Made by a program: the position numbers and the translations under genes. A DNA stretch of 64,000 nt from Adiantum capillus-veneris (taxonomy: Eukaryota > Streptophyta > Polypodiopsida > Polypodiales > Pteridaceae): positions 71,399,372-71,463,371 of the forward strand of contig CM043953.1 of assembly GCA_014529385.2 (NCBI GenBank), in the 5' to 3' direction. A model generated the notes under the pieces. The model was given only the letters and a program-made list of their open reading frames with translations, was not told where the DNA came from and did no database searches. How positions within the stretch are numbered: the first letter of the stretch is position 1; every line of letters starts with the position of its first letter. Shown here piece after piece: positions 12,149-22,803 of this stretch.

Positions 12149-15100
12149 TCATCGTATCGTTTCCCTCATCTTTAGCAGTGATTCGTACCTGGCATGCAGG
12201 TTCAGCATTGTTGGGCCAAAAATGTCAATATTTATGGTGAAGAAACTTGTATAGAATGCTTCTTCAAAAGCCTGGAGGTGATAGGATGGTAGAAACATTA
12301 TCCTTTGGTACAGGGCATGTATCACCTCCTTGGAAGGCTGACCTGACAGATCATAGGCGCATCTGTATGTATCCTGGAAGAAGAAGATGCTGTCAGTCAC
12401 CTGGCCTGGCTTGAAGGTCTCGAACACTGCTAAGATTGTTCTGCAGATTTTCCTCATCATAATGCATGTGAGGTCAGGTGAGCCAGTGAACAACTTTATG
12501 GTGCCCGTTAGGGTTTTCAACATGTATTGGACACTTATTCTCTCACCTGCCTTCAAGCCCGACAGCTTGGGGTAGTTCAGCCAAGTGGGTTGGCTTCTTT
12601 GCAAAATTTACTGCACCTTCCACGTCCTAATCCTTGGTAGAGGACAGGAGCTGAGGTTGTCTCTGATACTTTTAGGTGCTTCTACCAAGTGGATTAGGTA
12701 TTGTGGGTACTTTGTAAGCCAGGCCTTCCTCCACTTTGGCTGAGAATCCACAATAAGCTTGACCCCTTCTGGTTTTGAGGTATCTGCATTGTAGAGAGGT
12801 ACAGCTGGCTCTTCTCTGATCCGCTTGTTTATGGTAGCTTCCTCATATTTTAGCAATGGGTATGGGAGAGAGGGTTGAAGCCACTCGCGCCTAAGGTTGC
12901 TAGCGTCGATCTTCTGAATGGTCATAGATTTGAAGACCCTCTTCTCCCACTCCAAGGCTTCCTTTGTTGTTTCCCTGAGCTCCACCTCTATTGCTTTACG
13001 CAATTTTTCTTCCTCTTCTTGTGTTAGATCCTGTGGCTCGTGAGAGGATCCTGCTATGGTTTCCTCTTGCATAGGCGTGTCCACAGGATCTGCCACATTT
13101 TCTAGGTCAATGCCCACATTGGCGGTTGGCCCTGAGCTCTCTGCCTCTCCTCCTTGCTAGCCTTCCAACTCCTCAATTTGCCTGAGGAGTTTTTTCTTTT
13201 CTGCTTCAGCTTCTTCGCCCATATTCACGAGGAGGTCATTAAGTTCGGCGTTTATTCTTTCCGCCTCCTTGAGCTTTCTCTTCATGCTTTCTACTTCTTC
13301 TTGCAGGGCTTTTTGGCCCTCTTCCATTCTCATTTGCATGACTATAGAACCTTCTGCCATCACAATCTCTGCTTTTTCTCGAGAGTCAGCTCCTTCTGAA
13401 GTTCTTGCATTTGCTCTTCATAGAGTTGACTCTCAGTCATGATTTGAGTCGAGCTCGTAGCTCTGACTCTAGCAGGTGATGCTCGCAGCCTCTGGATGGT
13501 TTGATCTTTGACCTTGAGTTGGTCTTTGAGCTCTAAGACCTCATCCTGGCTTGCTTCTTGATCTATCCCTGCTCTTTCCTTGGCGTTCCTCATGGCTTCT
13601 ACTTCTTTCGATTCTTCTGCCAGCTGTATTGTCAGATTATCTCTTTCTTTCTCGGCATCTCGCAATGACTTGCTCAGCTGCTGCCACTCTTCTTCAGCTG
13701 CTTGTATTCTTTTTGCTGCTTCCTGATTTTTTTCTTCCATTGCTTGGAAGTTTTGTAGAGCCCTTGCCAAGCTAGCCTGTAGGTCAGATTCTCTCTCCTT
13801 TTGCCTTTGGCTTTGTGCCTGCAGAGAATCTACTTCCATTTTGATCTTTTCTTGAGTGGCCTTGAGAGTTGTCATCTCTTTCTTTGAAGCCATGGATTGT
13901 GCCCTCAATCCGGCTAGCTTTGTCATCACCACGTCCCAGTCATTGGAGGGCGGGTGCAGGTCTACTGTGTCTGTAGCAATTTCTTTTAACTCCACTAGCC
14001 TGATGCCTTGCATGTGTTCTTTAGGCCCTTTCCTCGCCAAGTCGAATGTGACTGTGGCAGCTTCTTCCTTCGTATAGCCTGCAGCGACCAGGTCCAAAAA
14101 TGCATAGTAAGAATCATATAATTCTTTTTGCTCAGTTTCAGGCTTGGCCTCTTCTTTTGGCTCAGGTTCTTGTCTTTGCTGTTGATCTTCTACTTGCCTT
14201 TCTTCTTGTTTGTCCTCGACCTCCTGATCTTCTTGTGGGGGGATGCTAGGAGGTGGTGAGGGCGGTGGTGATGGCTGTGGGCTGGGTTTAGGTCTGGCTG
14301 GTAAAGATGCAGGTTTTCCCTTTAAGTCCCTGTCTGCTTTTGTTTTTCTTTCTCTTTCTTGGCTCTCTTGTTCATCTAGCAATTTCTGCCTTATTTGTTG
14401 TACTTCCTCCTCTGTGAAAGGGACATGGGGAATGTTCTCTAATGCAGCATCAAGAATCTCAAAATTCTTGATATAATCTTCAAATCGGTCCCTTTGCACT
14501 CTTCTGGACGATCTCGACATAGACTCTAGAGATGGCTTCCAGAGTTCGCTTAAATCACCCTTGAGGGCTCTCTCCGCTCGAAAACTCTCCATCAGCCTCT
14601 CTAGTCTTGGCGCTTTCTGTGACCTTGTTTCTTTGGCCGGCACTTGAGCAAACTCCTTCTTCCCTTTCTTCTGCTCGAGCTGCTCCTCTTGAACTGGCTC
14701 TAGCCGTCTTTTCAATCTTGTTGCCACCTTTGGTGCCCTTTGTGGCTCATCTTCCTTGTCTTCTTTTACTCTTAGCCAATCATTCTGAGATGGGGGGTCA
14801 GGCCACCTTCCTTTTGCGTGTAGTGCCCCATAAATCACCTTGGTGATCAGTTCTCCTGGCACTATATAGGTTGGCTTCTTGTTGCCCATCTTTACTAGGT
14901 TGTCATGTATATATGCCGCATAGTTGATTATCTTTGGGGTGCCTTTTGTCATTGCCCAAGTGAACATTGTGGCAATTGCACCTGGCGGCATCCTGTACTT
15001 CTGTGGCCTTTTTGTGCACATGTGGAAGTATTGGTTGTATAACTGGCTCATGATCTCCACTTTTGGGTTGGCAATGTCTTCAAAGGTGTAATTCTCCTTT

Positions 15101-15594
15101 TTCTCTTTGTACACCTTGACCTCATCCCTTTTTTTTGTTACACTGTCCCCTTCGTTGGAGAGGTCTAGTGCATCGGCTACAACCCGCTCAGTGATTATTA
15201 TCTCTGTTTCTGGTCTGCCTTGTAAATCTGTTACCTTGGCCACTCCATCCTCTTTGATGCTTGTTACAAACTCCCAGACTCTTTTGATGTCCACCCCTAC
15301 CGGTATTGCTTCAAAGTAGTTGTGGAGATCAATCTTCTCCAAGTAGCCGGCCATCTTGCTTCGTACGAACTCATTGAGTTCTCTCGGCAGCATTGGTAGC
15401 TCTATAACATTGCCTTCAATGTCTTTGAACACTCCCTGGTAGATCTTTAGGTCGTTGGACTCTAACAGATCCTCTTGTATCCAGGTGCTGGTGGGCTTTA
15501 GTGTTCCTTCTGGGATGACAAAGGGTTCCACTTCTTCCAGATAATCCTTGATGGTCATTCTTTTCCTCTTTTCCGGTGACTTCGAGGCTGCCAT
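12149..15594 (-). pseudogene. ORF2 of element A: helical/coiled-coil protein of unknown role
   Basis: About 1,150 codons in the env-like position downstream of pol, same strand. Start MAASKSPEK at 15594. Domains by approximate residue: 1-300 mixed helical region with a patch similar in pattern to plant mobile/putative plant transposon domains (IIITERVVADALDL, then NYAAYIHDNLVKMG..PGELITKVIYGAL); ~430-450 proline-rich; ~565-730 strong coiled coil; then an acidic linker and a C-terminal helical domain (SLPYPLLKYEEATI... AFEEAFYTSFF). It is broken by a 1-bp loss in an A run near 13380, TAG at 13157-13159 and TAA at 12608-12610. There is no signal peptide or membrane segment, so it is not an envelope protein. 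Copies at 32540-35997 and 61594-64000 show it is a conserved part of this family. Nucleic-acid binding is inference. Confidence 0.75.
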
Positions 15595-15759
15595 AGATCC
15601 TGTTGCACTCAGTAGTCCGAAGTTAGCGTTTTTTCCATATTAGCTGCGAAACTGAGTTTTACTTATCCAAATGACTTGAAAATTGAAAATAAAGCTTAAA
15701 AGGAACTTGTGAAGCTGTGCATGTGCTCACAGTGCAAATCTGGCCAAAAATTTCCATCT

Positions 15760-16636
15760 AGACATCCTACGCGTAGGATGTCTTTTTCATCAGAATTGGT
15801 TCATACTTGACATGCAAGTAGTGTAAGGCTCATGGAACATGGCTATATGCTTGGATTTGTATTCGGATATCAAAAAGTGTATTTTTGGGCTAATTCAGGC
15901 TTTAGGTCACTATTTGGGTAGAATGTCCATCATAGGTAGCAATTGATGTCCAAATGGGTTGAAAATTGGTATATGGGCTCATTGCACCATGGTATTGGCT
16001 CCCATGATGTCATTCTTTGCACAGAAGGCTAAATTTATGCTAAAGACATCCTACGTGTAGGATGTCTTTTTCATCAAAATGACATGAAACTTGTTCTGTG
16101 TGTTGTCCTTGGCCTATGGAACATGGCCATGTTCTTGGATTTGAATTTGGACAAGATTTGATAGGTCTATGGCCCTGTGTGGTGTTTTTAGCTCAAAAAG
16201 TGTATCTTGAAGGTGTTGGGGATCAAAAGTGATTAGAATGGCTTCAAACTTGATATATGGGCTCCTGATGATGAGGTGATTGGATCTGGAATGATAAAAC
16301 TTCCCTTGCATGTCAAAAAAGTCAAATAGACATCCTACGCGTAGGATGTCTATTTCATCATTTTTTGCTTCTGACCACACAGATTGGTTGTTGATGTGTT
16401 GGTGAATGTGTTGTGCAAGTTTCATTGGATTTGGACAAGATTTGGTAGGTCTATGGCCCATTATTTCCTCTATGCCCTAACTTTGCGTTTTTTCCATGCA
16501 TATGAGGTTAAACTTGGTCCAAATGTGATGAAACTTGGTGGATAGCTTGTAAATGTAATTCAGAACATGTGCATGATGAAAAATGTTGGATTTTGTGCCC
16601 AAAAGTGCCCTTGAGACATCAACGCGTAGGATGTCT
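15760..16636. repeat. ~285-bp tandem array with palindromes, element A (4 units)
   Basis: Palindromes at 15760-15783, 16044-16067, 16328-16351 and 16614-16636, spaced 284, 284 and 286 bp. Each is AGACATCCTACG followed by its reverse complement; two are perfect 24-mers, one has a central GTGT, one lost a base. Sequence between them is also related (recurring phrases such as ATGAAACTTG and GGTCTATGGCC), so these are diverged tandem repeats. The array starts ~165 bp upstream of the ORF2 start, within its leader. Confidence 0.9.
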
Positions 16637-18046
16637 CCTGGTGATTTTTCCATTGCTGGTGCTCCCAGTGCTTGCCCTTTGCCCCCCCTAAGTCCCTTTT
16701 GAGCCTAATTTCAACAAAAAAGTCAAATGGATAGAGAATAACTCCCTCTGTGGACTTCAGAGCCTCTGAGCCGTTTTCTGACTTTTGGAGTGCTTTTTGG
16801 CGATGAAATATCTTGATGTTGGTCTCCATAGCTTCCTGATCCCTCGGGGATCCTTGCCGTATGGTTTTTGTCAACTTTGGCTTCACCGGAGCTCCATTTG
16901 GCAATTTGTCACCCTAGAAGCACCCATGTTTGCGTTTACATAACTTTGATGATTTGTGGTGGTCTACCACCATAGGAATTGGTTGTTGATGGTCTAGGAA
17001 AGTCGCTCGTGAAGTTTGGTGGCAAACAGACTTGCGGTTTGGCCACAAGTGCAATTGACGCTTTGTGAGTCTGATGCCGTTTCTGAAGTTTAGTGCCACT
17101 TCGGGTCACTTTTTGGTCATGCGGGTCATATAGACTTGTCGAGCATGTCGAGATGCTCCTACCCATGAATTTTGGTAGCATTTGGTCGCCGTTTCGCCGA
17201 TTTCCCATTTGGTGGCCTCTTGCGGGTTTCTGGGAATTAGGGTTTTTCCCGATGGTTTTCTATTGCCTTTGGCCATCCAAGACTGGTCTCCTAGACTAGG
17301 GTAAGCTGCCGATGAAGTCTTGTTGCTTTCGGGTTAGCCATTAGGCCGTCGTCTCTACCTGTAGGTCTCTACCGCTCGCTTTGTGTGTGACCCCTACGCT
17401 AGTTTTCGCGACATAATGACAAACATGCGCGAAAAGCTCAAGGTGGTGAGCCTACGTCTCATGTCTAGAGCTCGTCGGGTAGTCGTGTGCATCGTAGAAG
17501 CTGTTGGAAGGTCGATCAGCTCTAGGTGGCAGAAGCTCTCTCCACAAAGTCAATAGTGAGAATGAGCTAAAAATGGGGTGAAATTTTTTTATAATGGAGG
17601 TCCCCGAACCACTTTTCATGAAATTTGACATGTGCTCCTATCTTCTTGCGAGATGCGGTTCAGGCTCAAACATTTCTTGATTTCGACTCCATTTGCTCTG
17701 TTTACCAAAAATTTGGCATTTCGATCAAAATCTGACCAAAACACGCTTTCCGCTTTAGTCTCATAATTGCACCCCCACTGCACCATAAGTTTTCCTATAG
17801 TCACTGATCATCCCCATATTTTTTTTTTCATTATGACTGTTTTCACCTGCTTTTTGTATTTTTGAAGTTTTTCTGCCGAAAATTAGCAAAATTAAAAGGA
17901 AAATAGCAAATCAAACCCAAAAAATCCCCAAAAATCATAATAAATCACAAAAATCACTGCCAATCATTATATACACTCGTATGCAAATTTTTTTGGCCGG
18001 ATTTCTTCGTTTTACCAATATTTTGCCTGAAAAATGGCTATTTCTA

Positions 18047-18056
18047 CTTATATACA
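18047..18056 (-). promoter_or_regulatory. Candidate internal TATA box upstream of ORF2-A
   Basis: Minus-strand TATATAAG-like core following a CCTAGGTGTG block, with the same arrangement in copy B at 39225-39234. It lies about 2.45 kb upstream of the ORF2 start. Confidence 0.35.
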
Positions 18057-18242
18057 CACACCTAGGGGCTTGATTTGGCGTTTGGCCCCATATACCTGTA
18101 GCTTCATGCTGTATAAGGGCATATATACTTGGATTACTCCAGAGAATTTCGCAATCAAACAACAACCCTTAAAATAGTCGAAAATCATGCCCTTGTTTGC
18201 TGTTACTGTTATTGGTTCCGCATTTGAGAGTGCCTCTAGAAT

Positions 18243-18260
18243 GCCTCCCCCCCCTCCTAG
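18243..18260 (-). promoter_or_regulatory. Candidate internal polypurine tract, A
   Basis: The minus strand reads CTAGGAGGGGGGGGAGG then CATTC. Its sequence and the ~40 bp beside it (GGAGTCCTCCCGGA on plus) are among the best conserved stretches between A and B (39396-39430). Confidence 0.4.
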
Positions 18261-18425
18261 CCGGAGTCCTCCCGGACGACAAGGTATCGCCTCGGAGTAT
18301 GTGCCGTCAATAGGTTGAAAAAGTTGTGCTAATGCCTGGCTGATTAATGTGGCCCTACTTTATGCATACTTGGTCAATGCATGGAAAAATTAATGTTGTG
18401 CAAGAGAAGGGAATAAGCAAGATGC

Positions 18426-18780
18426 TTATTGGCATTCGCCGTCGAGGTTTCCTGCTTTCTTTGCAAGTAGCAGTTGTAACTCTATTTCTCTCTGTTTAAT
18501 TGTTTGTTTTGCAAACGGCAATTGCTTTGCTGACACTGTTGATGGAGTCGTAGCTGTTTCTAAGGATAGAATTGGCTGGGATGTAATGGTTATGGGCCGT
18601 ATTGCCATTGCTTTCCATTGGTATTTTGTTGCTGCCGGTTTTTGTAGATGGTTTGGCATTTTCTTGTTTGCCACTGGTTTGTTTTTTATTGGTATCCACA
18701 TATGTCGTTTTTCCTTTTTCAAATGCAGCTGTCTGCCTTCCGTTGTTGCTTGTACTGAAGGGAGTTCTGATAGCGGGAAA
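18426..18780 (-). pseudogene. Distal part of the basic tail after PR2, A
   Basis: Minus-strand frame rich in Lys, Pro, Gln and Asn, with HMWIPIKNKP resembling W-x-P-K motifs in the corresponding place of D (YKWIPKYQ, LKWVPKAK) and B. It appears cut from the proximal tail (20336-20614) by inserted sequence. No known domain. Confidence 0.4.
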
Positions 18781-20270
18781 AAGAGCAGTGCAATCGGGTG
18801 GCCTCTGTACTCGTGCACACTCCACAAACCACGCCTCATGCAAACAAGCAAAGAACAAAACAAAGGGGCACCACCCTAAATTAAGAGGTTTAGGGACCTC
18901 ACACATAGTGCACATAGGCAAGTGAGACTTCTGGCATTATGATGGCATCAAAACATATGGCAAAACACATATAAACGAAGCTTAGGGACCTTATGTAGCA
19001 TATATATACACAAGACATCAGCTTAACAATACAACGGCATCTGATCATACATAACAAGGATATAGAGAAGCAAGCCAAGGATGGCATAATCCCTTGTCAA
19101 AAACAATCAACCCAGCAAGTAGGTATGATCCTACTAGCAACACATCAATACCTTAGAGAAGGATGGCGAGGATGGTGGCCATGGAGCATGAGAGAAGACT
19201 CCTTATTTAGGTTTTAGGGCTAGTAATGTAGCATACTAGAGGGAGAGAGAGAGAGAGAGGGAGAGAGAGTAGAGCTCCATCCATAGCTCCTCGTTGTGAG
19301 CAATGTCGTCATAGCTTCGTTGCTTGGTGAATTGGGTGAAGTGTTGGTTTTGAGTGAGAGAAAGCCTCCTTATATAGGTTTCTGAGAGGGTTTAGGATTA
19401 GGGATAAACATGCTTAAATCCGCTGATTGGGGTTACTTTTTGCTTAGGGTGGTCAACAGATTGAGGTCACCTGATATGTCACCATCAAGATATTCTCTAG
19501 AGTGATGTGAGAGGGGAGGGTAAATGCTGATTTTTCTGATTGTGACACATGGGGATAAGGCCTTGACCAGCATTTAAGAGCAGGTAAGTTGGCTATTGAA
19601 ATTGGAGGTTCTGCACATGTCAGGGGGGGACCTGCGGGGGGGAGGTGGCAGCTGGGTCCTCCTGAATATCAAATTCTCAAAAAATCCTCAACCATGGCTT
19701 CTTTTGACATGTGTTCTTTGAAAAAATCAGCATGTCTCTTTTCAACTCAAAAGTCTTTATCCCTGTTGACTCACCTTTACCATAAGATTTTCCCCTTTTC
19801 TCCTCCTGTAACTGCATTGTTGATGCCCAATCACTGCTTCTAGTAACAGTGAACTGTTACCTACCAAATACTTATGGTGCAGTAAAAAATATTTACCATG
19901 GGTAAAAAAAGTTATTGTAGGTAAAAAGTGATTTGTATTTACCATGTAGGTGAAAAATATTTACTGTAGGTTAAAAAAATTTACTGTGGTAAAAAAATGA
20001 AAACGGAGTATGCTGTGCTGTGAGTCCACACGAACATCCTCGTATAAATTTCACTAGAAATTCACACCTAGAATGGGCTATTCTGTAAGATATAGGTTGT
20101 AGGCATGCATAAGAGCTCGTTCCCACGTATCTTCTGTCCATGGCACTTTTTACTCTTTGGTGCTTGTGAAGTAGATTTTTCTTCTCTTTCGAGATCCCTT
20201 GGACTAGAGTATCCTCATCTCCCCAACAACTGACTGTGCCTTTATTGCATCTTCAGAAGGGGTCCTAAAA
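18780..20270. other. Probable insertion splitting the A polyprotein tail
   Basis: About 1.5 kb with no counterpart in B or D between the two tail segments. It has a GA microsatellite (19241-19269), a TATA-like CTTATATAGG on the plus strand near 19370 and a minisatellite at 19856-19998. No coding motif, and I could not define ends or target duplication, so the exact borders and class (solo LTR, MITE or other) are unknown. Confidence 0.35.
19856..19998. repeat. Degenerate AT-rich minisatellite
   Basis: Several imperfect ~20-28-bp units built on TTTACCATGGGTAAAAA / TTTACTGTAGGTTAAAAA. Low complexity and probably non-functional. Confidence 0.7.
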
Positions 20271-20335
20271 ACCATGCATCAAGTTCCTTTTGCTTTTGCT
20301 TTGGTATCCAAATGTGAGTGAAATTTGGGTTATTG

Positions 20336-21245
20336 CTAAGCATTTTTTTTGGGATCCATATCTGTGTTATGCTTTGTTGGAATTTTGTTGTTGCATTGTT
20401 GTTTGTCCGCCATGGCATTGCTATCCTTCCGCAACTTGTATGCCAAACCCCATACTTGTTTTCCTTGTGTTGGTAACCTAGATCTTTGCATTGCGGCCGG
20501 TGACTTCATATGTCTGTAATTAGCATGGTTGGCTTTTACCTGATTGTTGGTCTTGGGTATCATGTTGTTCTTTAATGGCATTTGTGCTTTTGGCTTTTTT
20601 TCCAGTGATTGCATGGCTTACAGTTGATCATGCTGGTATTGCTGAGCAAAAGCTATTACATGTTGTTCATGTGCATCCTGAATTTTGACTGCCTTTGCTT
20701 TCCAATCTATCTGCACATTGTACTCTTTTTGCCAAGGTTGCCCCAGCATCATTGGGTGTTGTATGCTTTCATCTGTCACCACATAGAATTTGTGTGGGTA
20801 AAGATATTGATGTATCTGTACATGCAATATAGTCCATCCCAATGTTTTCAACGGGTGCGATGTGCTACTTTCCAGCACTTGAGGAGTAGGATGAAGTTGA
20901 CCTGTGACTTTGAGCTGTTGGTATAATCCGTGAGAGATCAAATTTGCTTTAGCTCCCGAATCAAGCAAGGCTGTCATTTCAACTTGATTGCTGCCCACTT
21001 TGACCTCAATTATTGGCTCCACTGTTTCTTCATCCAACTTCGTCAATCGAATGGCATTGATTCGCAATGGTGGTCCACTTTGTTGTTGTTGTCGCATAAG
21101 CCGTCTTTTTGCAATGCGTTCTTGTGGTTCGGCTTGAGCTTCTTCTCGTACTCTCTGTTTTTCCTTCATTCTTTGTTTTCTTTGATGAATTTGTTGGAGC
21201 ATCTCTTGTGTGAGCGGTAGATGATACCTCTTCAGTCAACATCCA
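20336..21245 (-). pseudogene. PR2 of A: second retropepsin-like domain after integrase, plus basic tail
   Basis: A basic Gln/Arg-rich helix (MLQQIHQRKQRMKEKQ) followed by an aspartic-protease-like fold: active-site motif ALLDSGAKANLIS, then HPMMLGQPWQKEYNVQID, matching the D-S/T-G and hydrophobic-Leu-Gly signatures of retropepsins. The main frame is 21202-20618; a TAA at 20618-20620 separates it from a Lys/Asn-rich tail to 20336. Upstream the same frame continues into integrase (EEMPNWISG...LKRYHLPL), with one TGA, and B reads the same way, so PR2 was fused to integrase. The canonical protease PR1 lies in its normal place before RT (25400-25700), so the element has two. Whether PR2 is an active protease or only a binding fold is unknown. 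Confidence 0.75.
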
Positions 21246-22788
21246 CTAATCCAGTTTGGCATTTCTTCACCTGCCAATGTAGCAAGCTTGATAGATCACT
21301 AATCACAAATGGTCCCATCCCTCGCTTTTTAAGTTTCTTGGCATGTTGCTTCAAGGTATAAACAAGTACGTAATCACCTGTTTTGAACTCTTTGGTACGC
21401 ACATGTTTGTCAAAAAATTATTTTTGTCTTCTCTTTTTAGCATAGATTGAAGCAATAGCTCGTAAGCGGAGTTCATCTAGCTTTTCAAGATCATCAATTC
21501 TTGAAGAGAGCTCATGCCCTGTCCATTCTAAGCTTTTTGCTACTCGTAGAGTTGGAATTAAAAACTCTATGGGTAGTATAGCATTTAGGCCAAACACCAT
21601 GTTGTATAGTGTTGTTCCTATTGATGTTTTGTAAGCTACCCTGTATGCCCATAGTGTTGAGTGTAGCTGTTGATCCCAATCTGTTCTTGATTCTAACACT
21701 ATTTTAGTGAGAACCGTGCATAGTGTTTTATTTGTGGCCTCAACTTGCCCATTGGCCTGTGGATGGTATGGTGCAGATTTCCTATGTATGACCATGAACT
21801 CCTCTAGCAGATATTCAATGACTTCATCGAGAAAATGTGTTCCACGGTCACTGACAATCTCTATTGGTAACCCATAACGTACAAAAACATTCTCATACAA
21901 AAATTGTGCCGTGGTGCGTGCATTAGCTTTTTGTGTTGCTTTGGCTTCGACCCATTTTGTGAGATAGTCCGTAGCGACAATGATATATTGGGTATGGGTG
22001 CGATATGCAGGGGGTGATATAGGTCCCACAAAATCAATGCCCCATTTTGCAAATGCTCTTGCTCCCATCATTGGCCGTAATGGCATCTCATCTCTTTTTA
22101 TTGGCACATGGGTCCCATGTCAACGCACCTGGGTGCGTTGACATGCGTCACAACGCTTTACAAACTCTTCAGCATCCATGTGCAATGTAGGCCACCAAAT
22201 TCCTGCGGTTAAGACAATTTTTGTCGTCTTATCGCCCGAAAAATGGCCTCCACTTATTCCGCTATGTGCATGTTCTAGAATCAGCAGGTATTCGCTTTCA
22301 CTTGCACAGATTCTAAGTTGATTGTCCCTACCTCGCTTATAGAGTTGGTTCCCAATTAACTGAAAGTCACAAGCTTCCTGCTCTATAGTTTTTCTCCGTG
22401 CTCTTGTGATGTTCTCAGGGAACGTCCCGGTGGATAAGAAGTCAATGATATATTGACTCCATGTAGGTGCTATGATTACCTGAAACAAAGTTGCGTGATC
22501 CACTGGTCGTTTGGCACTACATATAGTACAATTGGTAACATAAGAATGTGTGTCCGCATACATAGTTGGCCAATAAAGCCCTAATCGTTTCAGTCTCTGG
22601 TGTGTCTTCACTATTGAACAATGAAATGCACAACCCTGGACATGTGCCTCTTCAAGGTAGCACTCGAATTCTTCCGGATTTATACATAATCGTAGGATTA
22701 GGTATGATCCAAGATGATACAGCCGTCCTGCTATCAACTGGAAGTTTTTTGTTTGTCGAATTGTTTGATGTTTGGATCTACATTCCAT
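21246..22788 (-). pseudogene. Integrase of A with doubled zinc-binding segment
   Basis: Two zinc-region-like blocks precede the core: EEAHVQGCAFHCS...YWPTMYADTHSYVTNCTIC (about 22500-22700) and EHAHSGISGGHFSGDKTT...WWPTLHMDAEEFVKRCDAC (about 22140-22280). The core has D (VATDYLTKW), D (IVSDRGTHFL) and E (NGQVEATNK). The C-terminus (KKLKKRGMGPFVI) runs towards PR2. Breaks: a 21-bp inverted-copy insertion with a stop at 22110-22131, and TAA at 21418-21420. It catalyses insertion of the cDNA into the genome. Confidence 0.88.
22116..22145. repeat. Snap-back palindrome inside integrase-A
   Basis: 14-bp arms CATGTCAACGCACC and its exact reverse complement, separated by 2 bp. On the minus strand a 21-bp block has been added between RT and HVPIKRDE compared with copy B. 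The block is an inverted copy of the adjoining bases. Confidence 0.85.
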
Positions 22789-22803
22789 ATTATCAAACCC
22801 ACT

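Larger units (their letters stand above)
16640..18425 (-). other. ORF2 leader of A, upstream part, with TATA-like and purine-rich motifs
   Basis: Non-coding about 1.8 kb. Two blocks are strongly conserved with copy B (39181-39600): a TATA-like run at 18047-18056 (minus strand GTGTATATAAGT after CCCCTAGGTGTG) and, just upstream, a minus-strand purine tract at 18243-18260 (AGGAGGGGGGGGAGG). The first could be an internal promoter for ORF2 and the second an internal polypurine tract; both are inference from motif and conservation. Confidence 0.5.

Noticed and set aside
12149-15594. ORF2 as an envelope-like protein
   Set aside because: No signal peptide, no membrane-spanning helix and a long coiled coil; position alone is not evidence.
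15760-16636. CRISPR-like array (regular spacing, palindromic repeat)
   Set aside because: Units are ~285 bp with related spacers, in a plant retroelement; nothing like a CRISPR locus.
18586-18925. Hydrophobic plus-strand ORFs as a membrane protein
   Set aside because: They are antisense to the Lys/Pro-rich tail frame; antisense of Lys-rich codons gives Phe/Leu.
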